Source of the DNA: Branchiostoma floridae | Lineage: Eukaryota > Chordata > Leptocardii > Amphioxiformes > Branchiostomatidae | Direction: 5' to 3' | DNA: 64,000 nucleotides | Assembly (NCBI RefSeq): GCF_000003815.2 | Contig: NW_023365723.1 | Coordinates: 202,699 to 266,698 of the forward strand | Part shown: positions 9,486-18,744 of the stretch, one piece after another | Numbering within the stretch: position 1 is the first letter of the stretch | How the letters are laid out: every line of letters begins with the position of its first letter | Position numbers and translations under genes: made by a program | Notes under the pieces: model-generated | Seen by the model: only the letters and a program-made list of their open reading frames with translations | Told to the model about the DNA's origin: nothing | Database searches by the model: none

Positions 9486-9820
9486 GTGCGTATGACCATT
9501 AAACCAAACTTAGAATACATTGAGGAACTGTTTACAGCAAGGGAGACCGCAGAGATGCCCCAGAAACCGGTAGACCTTAGTGGTGACGATGTCTTCCTAA
9601 AGTCCCATCCTGATTTGGTACAGGTCAGGACGACTACTACCTTAACCTGCTTGATACAGCATACTCCCCTAAGCCATACAACACCAGACTCACAAAGCCA
9701 GAACCCAACAGCTTTCTGCCAATGACGCTCCTCCACCTGCTGGCGGACGTACTAGATGCCATCAATCACCAGTGGGGCAAAGCTCCAAGGTCGCGGTCAG
9801 GGGTCAAACCACTACCTTCA
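9486..9820 (+). pseudogene. Uncharacterised gene fragment with one frame change
   Basis: The frame from 9486 reads IKPNLEYIEELFTARETAEM. After a frame change near 9625 (a CAG|GTCAGG donor-like site lies there) it continues YYLNLLDTAYSPKPYNTRLT and SFLPMTLLHLLADVLDAIN to about 9820. Coding composition is good in both parts. No family is recognised. It may be two exons with a tiny or lost intron, or a frameshifted pseudogene. Confidence 0.3.
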
Positions 9821-10019
9821 CGGTGACATCTGATCAGCATTTACACCAGCAATACCATCAATTCAACAAACAAGACAATAGTGGAGGAGTTGTAATTAGT
9901 TGTAACTGTAATTATCGTTCTGTTTTTTTCCTTCACCGAGGAACCATCGACAGTCAAGAACGAGCAAGGTTGAGGAAGAAAATCTTTATATATGTAGTTT
10001 GTTAGAGACAGCCGAGATC

Positions 10020-10322
10020 AACCAAGGTTGAAATTGCCGACTTAGAGCAGATTAGTTTCAACAACGAGGCACTTGAGTCTGAACTCAACGTGATGACGGC
10101 AGGCTGGAAGAATCGGAGGCTAAGCTGCAGATGAGCAAGGAAGAGCTCCAGAAAGTCGTGTTGGAGCGGAATGCAATGAAAAACAGCGTTTAATGTGTCA
10201 ATGTCGGAGCACGGCAAACTGATCAAGGAAATGGAGACTACGTTGAACTGCACAAACTCGGACAGAGAGAGATATTTTCCAGCTCTTGGCAACCGCTTCG
10301 AAAAAGAACGAAATGCACACAT
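10020..10322 (+). repeat. Coiled-coil repeat C, copy 1
   Basis: One of three related stretches (also 18311-18560 and 44700-44945). They share a core reading KLxMSKEELQxVV, with Glu/Lys-rich helices and a later F-x-L-x-A-T-x-L-K-K-N-G-I-D pattern. All three are frame-broken; this copy splits across two frames near 10110. The composition is that of a coiled-coil region, possibly of a LINE ORF1 or a host coiled-coil gene. The parent is not identified. Confidence 0.55.
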
Positions 10323-10329
10323 GGAAACA

Positions 10330-10920
10330 ATTACAACAACCAGGGTAACACCACCACCCCTAGGGTAAATATGTACATTTTTGTTCTTGTTTAAGGCTGC
10401 TTTGCTGGCTCACTTTTGCTGTCAGAATCTGTAAGAGGTGTCCGTTATACTACTCAGCCTGAACGCGCAAGTTGACGTGGGCGGAGTTTGTATTTGCCAG
10501 GCTTCCTTTTTGTTTTTGTGCACCGTTTTCACTGTGATAACGTTACACACTTTTATCCTCAGAAAACACGCCAGGAAGCAGTAATCTTGTCCCGCTGTCA
10601 GGCTCTAGAGAGGCAGAACAACCTGGCTTATCGACACCAGGCTGCCGTTCGGATTGAGGAGTGCATCATTCATTTCTTCAGTTCTTTCCGAGTTCGTTTC
10701 TCAGGAAGCTTAGGGCGTTTAAGAGTAGGCATGTCAAACCTACCCCGTTCCCGCATTAGAACGAAGCGGCCCGCGGGGCCGTAAATGTTTTTAAAAAAAT
10801 CTTAAAAATCAACCGCTTGAATAATGCCAATCAAAATCGTTGTCTATAATCTATGGAATGTTGACTACGATACTATCTTATTTTTAGTTGACAATATCCA
10901 TACAATAAGGAGCTAATAAT
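10330..10920. other. No confident feature
   Basis: A 98-codon open frame at 10488-10784 has no recognisable motif and ends in Arg/Pro-rich sequence. I treat it as chance. Confidence 0.4.
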
Positions 10921-10963
10921 CATAAAAGTTGGAGATACAGCCGGAAAAATGCCCCGTTTTGAC

Positions 10964-10977
10964 GCCGCGCGCGCGGC
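10964..10977. other. 14-bp GC palindrome in a CpG-rich patch
   Basis: GCCGCGCGCGCGGC is a perfect palindrome inside a short GC-rich patch (10951-11060) set in AT-rich DNA. It could be a terminus of a short inverted-repeat element, but no matching end was found. Confidence 0.4.
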
Positions 10978-11399
10978 ACGCTATTTCGAAGGCCGCCCGG
11001 CGGAGATGCAATTTTCAACTCAAAAGCCACAAGCCGCCGTAAATCGGAGAAGTCTGGGAATGATTCCAGGTGAAAGGGCAGAGATCGAGGTTCACTCCAG
11101 TGGTTGCACAATTTTGCTACGTCATTCCTGGCGGAAGTTATGGGCCAGAGTAGGGAAACCTCCGAAAGTAAGTGGATATTTTTGCCATTTCTCTTGAATT
11201 TAGCAATTTTGTTCATACACAGTGACAAATATAGATATATTGCGATCATCATGGTGTAGTTTCTGTTTCTATTTACGCGAGTTTGGCTTGTGGCTTTAGC
11301 GATACGATTTGAGAGTTTTTTAGGCAGCCCGCTCACGGCCGTGGAGGGGGAGGGGGCGTGACATCACGGACGTCCGCGGACATTGTCTGCGCTATAAAT

Positions 11400-13020
11400 T
11401 CAACATATTATCATAAATTCTGCACTATTTGACCGCAGAATGGCAATATATTTTATGTACTGTGTAGAATACCTTTCATGACCGATGATGTGGCATATTT
11501 TGTAACAAAAAAAAAACGTTTCACTATCGTAAGTGATATGTTGCGTGCAGACACATTATCGCCTTGCTCAATCGGAATTTGTCAGTTGCATGGTATTAAT
11601 TTCGAGATCATTTTATAATTTTCTAGTGGACACAAAGGGACATATCCTGGGCAGATCAGCGGAAACAGCAAAATAGAGACTTGTCAAAACTTCACCAGAG
11701 ACAAGGCTGCAGACACCGAGACAACAGATCAAGTTTAGACACGACATGTTTGGAGTTGCAATAATTGGTGACGAACATTCAAAGTTATTTGATATTATTG
11801 TTTTGATTTTTAAAGAAGAAAAGCTAAGTTAAGAGAAACTGAATAGAAATGCAACCTACTAATAATAATCAGAAAGTTACTTGAACTAAACAGTTATTTT
11901 TTAGAATGGGTAAAACATGTATGCATACTAATTAGCACTTACTATTACTAATGTCATTAATTACGATGTTAATTAGGACAACTGCTAATTAAGCATTTGA
12001 TTGTTAAAAGTTCTGAAAAGGAGCATGCAATTTACATCTGTACAACCCATTTAAGTATGCCTACAACATAAATGTGATTAAAAGCCAATGTGTGGATAGT
12101 TTTCACCATATATGTATCATTAGCATATTGCTAATTAGCATAAATTCTTAATTATTTATTGATGTTCCTAAAAGTGTGGATACATTCCTGTACTTACGTC
12201 AACATGCAATATAGGTTAGCACTGTCTAGGTTTATTTCAGGGAATATGTAATTCAAATAGTGACAAGTGATACAATTACATGTGTTGTTGGAAGTACTTG
12301 AGGGTGATAACCCTCATTTGCATATTTTGTAATTAATGAAAACTAACAAATACTTCATTTTTTAATGATTTGTCTTACTTTGAATTAGAAACGTGAAGTT
12401 CTTTCTTAATCTTGTAGCATGTTTAAGAAATGCAGATTAATTGAATGGTACTATTGTGGATGAGTAGATTAATTAGGGTTAATTAGGATTAATTAATACA
12501 AAGTAATGATGATATGTCGAGAAAACAATATTATAGTCTGTCCAGTAATATTATCTTCATGTGCTGAAAATTTGAAGAACATTTGTTAAAGCGTTTGGAA
12601 GATACATTAAAAAGTGTGTAAATAACTGTGTGCTTGTGGTCATTTTCGGTGCCATGTCGAGGTCAACTGTTCCCATAGGGCTAATAGATAAGCCTCTTCT
12701 AATAAAAACGTCCAACTTTTCAACTTTGAAAAATTCTAGAAAATTTCAACATTGTCGGATTTCAACACAATAAAAAGCATTGTAATCAGAAGAATCTGAT
12801 CTGTAATTTGAAAGCAGTTTCAGCAACTTTAACCTAAACCAAAATTTTGGTGTGACATGCCTATTAAGAGCTCAGATTAAAGAGGTTATTTTTTTTAACC
12901 TTTTTGTGTATTTCCTTTCTAAAGTTTTCGAGAACGGCTTTGTAGTATTGCAGTGAGTCTTTTCAGTTGTGCGATTATTCTAGGGCGGTCTTTATTGTAG
13001 CATAGGTGAGACATTTACAG
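11400..13020. other. AT-rich gene-free stretch with clustered TAATTA
   Basis: No coding pattern is visible. Between about 11930 and 12500 the hexamer TAATTA or close variants recur many times on both strands, with a mini-tandem GGTTAATTAGGATTAATTAA near 12478. This is either simple AT-rich decay or a cluster of homeodomain-type sites; the sequence alone cannot tell. Confidence 0.5.
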
Positions 13021-13021
13021 A

Positions 13022-13220
13022 CCAACTACCGGAAATCGTGGACAGCGAGACTTCTGGAGGTGGAAAAGTGAACTGCAAAGTCAATGAGTCAGTGGCAGAA
13101 GTTCGATCAGGCACAAGCAGGGACTATACAGTCCTGTTTCTCGGAAAAGATGGGAAGAAAAATGTCTACCTGGCATTTCCTTCAAGGTTTAAGGCTGATA
13201 TAGCGGTAACAAAAAGTTAA
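13022..13220 (+). CDS. Possible orphan exon
   Basis: The reading frame to TAA 13218-13220 gives KVNCKVNESVAEVRSGTSRD and YTVLFLGKDGKKNVYLAFPS, with good coding composition. The upstream end is unclear; CATTTACAG at 13012-13020 could be an acceptor. No family recognised. It has no second copy in the window. Confidence 0.3.
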
Positions 13221-13844
13221 AACAGTACATCTGAAAGTATTACGTTCAGAAAGATGCTCCTATTTTGAGCCATGGATATTACATTTTTAAGACTGCTTAC
13301 AATTTTTAGCAATTACATGTATATGTGCAGCTCTTAAACTAAGTCCAATCTCAATATATACCAGTCCCTTTGTTTGGATATCCTAGTCCATGTTCATGTA
13401 TATAGTTTTGTATTTAGTCAATGTAGTTCTTTTTAAGCATGCCTTCCTCCATTGGCAGGGATTCATGTCCCAATGTGAGACTTCGGCAAGTGTTAAAAAG
13501 CCAAACTCGGTCCAGGCAAAAGTCCACATTTACCTTGCCCTGGTAACTAATACACCACAGGATGCTGTGAGGACAGTTGCAAGAGTTACCGTAACGGTAA
13601 GAACAATTGCAAGGGACAGAACAAAGGCCACAGATAAAAATTTGTGCATCAGCTGACAATGCAAATGAATCTGAAGGCGAGGAAAGAATGACTTTCAGAC
13701 ATACCACTGTTCCCTACACAAAGCTTTACTTACGGAAAAAAAAGCTTTACTTTCTTTCTTTCTGCCGGTGTGAATTAAAAAAAAGACCTAATAGGATCAA
13801 TAGGTCAGCATAAAACCTTTATTGCCTTTCCAACATGGCTTTTG

Positions 13845-14098
13845 CAGGAAGAGGACATGAGCATCGATGAAGAGTAGGAAGAAACAAACCTTTACACAAA
13901 AAAATCGCAATCAACCAGAATGCTGTCTGAATGAAAATTATTTGTATATTCTAAACATGTCTTCTAGAGTCCAGACTTAGGAGGCTATCAATGCACCTCT
14001 GAAATGTTGCCTTGATAAGGGAAGAATCAGTTGATGCGGGCGGAGAGAGTAGTGCGAAGTCTACTGATGATGTGCCCTTGGCAGTAATTCATTCAGTA
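13845..14098 (+). repeat. Repeat R, copy 3 (partial)
   Basis: The stretch matches the middle of repeat R (2788-3040 and 28628-28877), starting at TTTTGCAGGAAGAGGACATG. It is more diverged than the other two copies, with several small deletions. There is no open frame of note. Confidence 0.75.
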
Positions 14099-14724
14099 AC
14101 AAGAAGCCTGCCGAAGTATCTTTGAACTGCAGGGTCTGCTCATGCTCAGTAATAATGCAAGGTCGCTTTGTAACAAATTAGACGAGCTTCAATGCGTTTA
14201 GTGTAATAATTTAGTTTCTTTATAACATTTTCCTCCAGTCTTGGAGTGTTGAAGGATGCTACAGCATACCGCAACGGGCACAACGTTTGTCGGGCATGTA
14301 TCCAACGCAATAACAGGTGTCTATTATGCTGGCTGCCTCTGACAGAAGAGCAACTGACTGAATATCCTTCATCGCATGGTCCAGATAGCTCCTGTGGAGT
14401 GCCACAGCGGATATAATTAGCCTAATTGCTGTCGTGTAGAATGTTATGGTTTAACAATAGAATTGTCCAATACCACAGTTACGATATTTTTTCATGTGTT
14501 TGTATAGAACAGCAAATGTGCCATTTTCTTTCACATAATATATTTACACAAATTGCTGCTTTAAACAATATAAATACTCTTTGTTTAAGTGCCTGTTTTT
14601 CGCTGTACAGCACTACATACTTGCAATTCATTTAAGATGATCTGAACATTATCCTTCCTGAGTTAATCCTTACGAAGGAACACTTAGTTATTGTATGGAG
14701 TCTAATGTGGCAGATGGCATTTTT

Positions 14725-14748
14725 GCCGGGGCGCCGAAGGCGCCCGGC
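14725..14748. other. GC-rich hairpin
   Basis: GCCGGGGCGCC, a 3-base loop (GAA) and GGCGCCCGGC form a near-perfect stem with one bulged G. It precedes a tandem duplication at 14801. It could be part of a short mobile element; no terminator role is expected in animal DNA. Confidence 0.6.
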
Positions 14749-14800
14749 TTTGTCCCCGGTTTAATGGTTCGTCCTTGGATGGGTCTGCTATGGTCGCAAA

Positions 14801-14914
14801 ATGTACCGTGCGTTTTTACGACAATTCTCAGCCCTTCTCAGCCCTTCAAATAAACGCAATGTACCGTGCGTTTTTACGACAATTCTCAGCCCTTCTTAGC
14901 CCTTCAAATAAACG
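14801..14914. repeat. 58-bp tandem duplication
   Basis: Two adjacent copies of a 58-base unit starting ATGTACCGTGCGTTTTTACG. Each unit contains two copies of the shorter motif CAGCCCTTCT/A. Confidence 0.9.
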
Positions 14915-15090
14915 TTGTAAGAATACTGTTTATCCATGACCTCTACTCGTACAGAAAACATTGCAGCGCTCATTAGCAAAGTCTAGGAAAGGAAAATGTT
15001 TCTTGATTTGCAGTAAAACACTGGTCATGTAACATTTGAGGAGTTGTCGTTAAATCGCACGGTTCATTTTGCGATAGCGTTGACGGGTCC

Positions 15091-15309
15091 GGGTATTTAG
15101 CGGAATAACCCGGAATAACCCGGAATAACCCGGAATAACCTTAATAAAGGATGAAAGCTACCGAAATACAGTGTGCTTTGATAAGTTAAGATCGCAGAAT
15201 GCAATATTTTGGCATAAAATAATGTATATATGGCCATGGGAACAAGAAATATTACGGTTATTCCGGGTTATTCCGGGTCATTTCGGGTTATTCCGGTAAA
15301 TACCCTCAC
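15091..15309. mobile_element. Short inverted-repeat element (MITE) with 10-bp repeats inside its termini
   Basis: The left end reads GGGTATTTA then four tandem copies of CGGAATAACC (15101-15140). The right end is the inverse: GGTTATTCCG repeats from 15257 (one degenerate) and then TAAATACCC. The inverted repeats are about 50 bases long and nearly perfect. The same 10-mer, GCGTTGACGG, lies just outside on both sides (15077-15086 and 15312-15321), as a target-site duplication would. The roughly 110-base centre has no coding. A 9-10 base duplication points to a Mutator-like origin, which is an inference. Confidence 0.8.
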
Positions 15310-16200
15310 GGGCGTTGACGGTGCGGAGGAGGTGAGATTTTTATCGTACAGAAATTGGTACAGTTTGTAAAGTTATCTTTCTGGAATTCGGATGTATTAA
15401 AATATAACATTACATTCTAAGGCGTAGTGTCATGTGAGTAAAATGAGCACGACATTTGACGAAAGATTTTGTGGAGGGTATACAGTCAAGTTTATTGTGC
15501 AACGATTGGAACAGTTTACGTGCGGGTGGGAGGGGGGCGTGCGTCTATATATGCAGCTGCAGGAGGTCCTGCAGGACATTTTCGATCGTAAGAGTAACGT
15601 ACAATTTGAAAAGATAGTGATCATGAATTCGGACACATTGAAACATATTTCCAAGGAACGGTATATAGTTTTTTTAGTAAAACCAGTGTGTGGGGATTGA
15701 CGAGAATTTAGATAGTTTAATGGTGCACTGTGCTTGAGCCGATGCGAGGCATTATGCAGGGCATTTTTGATTGTAAAAATATCGTACAAGTTGAAAAGAT
15801 GGATCGGATTCTAATACATTAAAACATACATTTCCAAAGAATAGTAGAAAACAACGGATTGTAGCTAACTGTTAAACAATCAGCAAAGCAGTTGGCAAGA
15901 TGTCACACCTGAACTTTTGTAGATTTTTGCTTTTTGTTGGTACTAGTAAGATGTTATGTGATCAAGACAATATTTTCTTTCTGTTTCAGTGACGCCTTAG
16001 ACTGTTCTCTGCTATATATACAAGTGACACAGTAATATACAGAAACTTACAGCTAGCAAAAGTCTGTACTCAATAAGATTTTACACAGTACACATTTATA
16101 CTTCTTCTGCTGAAATCTACGCATTACATTTTGCATCCAACCAAAGAGGTTTGAAAGAGAGTCCTTGATCCAACCAAATTAGACCTTGAGACCTATTAAC
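15310..16200. other. No confident feature
   Basis: An 88-codon open frame (15434-15700) has no motif I recognise. The rest is AT-rich, without repeats that match elsewhere in the window. Confidence 0.4.
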
Positions 16201-16215
16201 AGATCATTGATCACT

Positions 16216-16521
16216 GTGCATTTTGCACATACCAGACTCAATCGTGCCACTGAGCACTGCATTTTGCACACACCAGACCAATTGTGCCACTGAGCACTGT
16301 GCATTTTGCACACACCAGACCTATCGTGCCATTGAGCACTGTGCATTTTGCACACACCAGACCTATCGTGCCATTGAGCACTGTGCATTTTGCACACACC
16401 AGACCAATCGTGCCATTGAGCACTGTGCATTTTGCACACACCAGACCAATCGTGCCATTGAGCACTGTGCATTTTGCACACACCAGACTCAATCGTGCCA
16501 CTGAGCACTGTGCATTGTGCA
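16216..16521. repeat. 42-bp minisatellite
   Basis: About seven tandem units of 42 bases follow the pattern GTGCATTTTGCACACACCAG, then ACCTATCGTGCC, then ATTGAGCACT. The outer units are a base longer or shorter. Because 42 is divisible by three and the unit lacks stops in several frames, the array is open on both strands, giving apparent 14-residue peptide repeats such as CKMHSAQWHDWSGV. I regard those frames as a by-product. The array ends 37 bases before the ATG of the peptidase gene, and its last unit runs into CAAATAAAGTC. Confidence 0.95.
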
Positions 16522-16557
16522 AATAAAGTCAAGCAAAGAACACATATATTGTGAACA

Positions 16558-17517
16558 ATGTGTGAATCTATTTTATCGGGAAAATACCACCAAGGTGACA
16601 TCATTTTCAGTGGAGATAATAGAGGCAAACAATGCACTGCAAATGCTTTAATGGCAGTTGTTAACCACAGTACTTGCAGACAAGCAATTACCTGGACAAG
16701 TACAGACCTTGATGGTGTACTTTTTCAAGGAGATGCACTATACACCTACATAAAACCATCACTAAGATCTGGTGTGGAGTTCCTCTCCGTTGATGATATT
16801 CCAGACTATTTGCAACTTTACAACAATACTGTACGTGTATCAATAAAAGAGTCTTACACTGGAGACATATTTGCCACAGAAGCAGTCTATCCTTATTACA
16901 CCTTAAAGAAAGCCCTAGAAGCAGCATTTGCTGAATCCAACACTTGTCTTTTCATAACAGCACATGGAATAACTGGTTCAACAGTAGCATTGTTGCACGC
17001 TGATAACAAGTATTTTGTTTATGACTCACATGCCAGAAGTCCCATAACAGCATTGCCAGATAGCCATGGCACTTCTACTTTAAGCATGCACAGTTCAAAC
17101 AGCAATCTAGTTTCATTCTTGCAACAACTTAACTGGAACACAACATGCAATTTTGAGGTTGTCCCAGTACAAGCAGAAAATGTTTTCTTATCAGTTGAAC
17201 CTACTGGTATACACATTATCAATCTGACTAGCAATGTTTCTTCTATGATTGAGTCAGAAAACTGCTTTCAAGTTCAACAACAACACACATACACCTTGGT
17301 TAAACCAGAGTTTGTATCTACGAAAGAGAACCTACAACAACCAAACACAGCATTTCCATTTGCACCACATTGTAACCAAAGTACTGGGAAAAACATTGTG
17401 CCATGCACCACAAGCATCCAAGTGCACGCCAATTTGATCGTTGATTGGCGGAGAATCGCAGACTGGTTTCTGATTGGTTATACAAGTTGTCTAGTAGGAT
17501 CCCCCAGACACGTATAA
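16558..17517 (+). CDS. Herpesvirus-tegument-like (C76 family) cysteine peptidase, probably deubiquitinase-like, transposon-borne
   Basis: This is an uninterrupted 319-codon frame without introns, the best-preserved coding sequence in the window. It shows the marks of the C76 papain-like fold known from herpesvirus large tegument proteins and from large eukaryotic transposons: QGD near the N-terminus (Gln12), RGKQCTANAL with the nucleophile Cys26, LDGVLFQGDALY (51-62), CLFITAHG (130-137), and YFVYDSHARS holding Asp156 and His158. The spacing fits the family's Cys/Asp/His triad and oxyanion Gln. The region after residue 285 overlaps CCAAT and TATA-like sites and may not belong to the original protein. 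Such domains usually remove ubiquitin; the substrate here is unknown. No helicase or transposase partner sits beside it. Confidence 0.7.
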   Translation: MCESILSGKYHQGDIIFSGDNRGKQCTANALMAVVNHSTCRQAITWTSTDLDGVLFQGDALYTYIKPSLRSGVEFLSVDDIPDYLQLYNNTVRVSIKESYTGDIFATEAVYPYYTLKKALEAAFAESNTCLFITAHGITGSTVALLHADNKYFVYDSHARSPITALPDSHGTSTLSMHSSNSNLVSFLQQLNWNTTCNFEVVPVQAENVFLSVEPTGIHIINLTSNVSSMIESENCFQVQQQHTYTLVKPEFVSTKENLQQPNTAFPFAPHCNQSTGKNIVPCTTSIQVHANLIVDWRRIADWFLIGYTSCLVGSPRHV

Positions 17518-17520
17518 ATA
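17429..17520 (+). promoter_or_regulatory. CCAAT/TATA promoter-like cluster
   Basis: CCAAT at 17429-17433, inverted CCAAT (ATTGG) at 17444-17448 and 17473-17477, and TATAAATA at 17513-17520 are spaced as in strong RNA polymerase II promoters such as histone genes. A start near 17545 would precede an ATG at 17609 and a 70-codon frame (17609-17821) that I do not recognise. The cluster overlaps the 3' end of the peptidase frame, so either it is accidental or two units were joined here. Confidence 0.4.
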
Positions 17521-17949
17521 TCTTCAGCACGATAATTTTCATATCCAAACGATTCAGAAGCTTGAGAAGTATTGACCGTCCATAATCTGTTCATTACATA
17601 TTCGTACCATGTCTGCCTGTGAAATTTCTGTCACGAAGAAAGAACGACAATGCACATCCGGGACCTCTTCCCGCCTTTGGCTGTGGTCTCGCACCGGAGT
17701 TTCTTTTACGATTTTTATATCCGGCACACAGCGCACACAAGGGATACAATTCCGCCCACAAAAGTACGCCGGAAAATCCAATTATACCAGTGAACAAAGG
17801 TTTCCAGCCAACTTCCCATAGATTTTAGATATAAACTTCTAGTTTAATAATGATGCACATTTTACTGGAACACAACATGAAATTTTGAGGTAGTCCTTCC
17901 AAATGCGCCCCGGCCAGCTTTTTTTAAAAGCTTTCTTGTTTCACTACAG

Positions 17950-18026
17950 TTGACCCCCACTTGTGCGACTGGGTGGGCCCTTTTGACACATATGGCATGC
18001 ATGACTACAACTGCCCTTTGAAACAG
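17950..18026 (+). CDS. TRAF-like zinc finger exon
   Basis: The exon is bounded by a strong acceptor (CTTGTTTCACTACAG) and a GTAATA donor. The peptide is HLCDWVGPFDTYGMHDYN followed by CPLKQ: a C-x-W-x-G-x8-H-x3-C pattern typical of TRAF-type zinc fingers, which often follow a RING. RAG1 also has a zinc finger after its RING, and a RAG1-like fragment lies 2.6 kb downstream on the same strand, so this could be an N-terminal exon of that transposon gene. That link is only positional. Confidence 0.4.
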
Positions 18027-18310
18027 GTAATAGACATTCACATCCCATTCCCTCTAGAATTCAGATTAAGTATAATCTACTGCAAATGCCACTTTCTGCC
18101 AGGTGAACCTGGAACCACACGCAGAAATGGCTGGACAGGTCTTTCAACCAACTCCATTGGTCATGTGCTCTTAATATAGAAGTTGTCACTTGTATTCTAT
18201 GATTGGGAACTGTAGCAAAATACCCCGCTAAAATACTAGGCAGTCTCTCTGACACTGTGCTACCTTTCCACCACAGGAACTAACCCTTGACTGTGGTGCT
18301 ACGTTTGAAC

Positions 18311-18560
18311 GAGGCAACCGGACGCAGGCAAAATAGAAGAGCCGGAGGCTAAGCTGAAGATGAGCAAGGAAGAGCTGCAGAACGTCGTGTCGGAGCTCAA
18401 CGCGACTAAACCAGCGTTTAATGTGTCAAGGAGCACGGCAAACTGATCAAGGAAATGAGAGTACGTTGCACTGCACAAAGACTGAGGTAAACATTTTCCA
18501 GCTCTTGGCAACCACTTTGAAAAAGAACGGAATTGACACATGGAAAGAACCAGACGGCAC
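18311..18560 (+). repeat. Coiled-coil repeat C, copy 2
   Basis: Related to 10060-10322 and 44700-44945, sharing the KMSKEELQ core and FQLLATTLKKNGIDTW. An open frame (18421-18744) covers only its second half and then runs on into unrelated sequence. It is broken near 18440 by short deletions. Confidence 0.6.
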
Positions 18561-18744
18561 CAACGCGAGCAGGCTAGATACTTGGGAAACGCCTGGTAAG
18601 AGGCTAGATGCAGATTTTACATGTACGACCCTGACTGGAAACCAGGCTAACAATGTCTGTTGCCATGAAAAAGAGGCCTGCACCCTGCTCCGTTTCGGTC
18701 TAGTGCAGAGAGGCCACAAACAGCATTTGCCACATCATTACTAG

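Noticed and set aside
16216-16521. CRISPR-like repeat array
   Set aside because: Units are directly adjacent with no unique spacers, and the context is animal DNA; this is an ordinary minisatellite.
16179-16637. 152-codon minus-strand frame with 14-residue peptide repeats
   Set aside because: It is the translated 42-bp minisatellite; plus-strand frames over the same array are equally open, so this is a by-product of the unit length.
17609-17821. Histone gene behind the CCAAT/TATA cluster
   Set aside because: The 70-codon frame has no resemblance to any core or linker histone in any frame.
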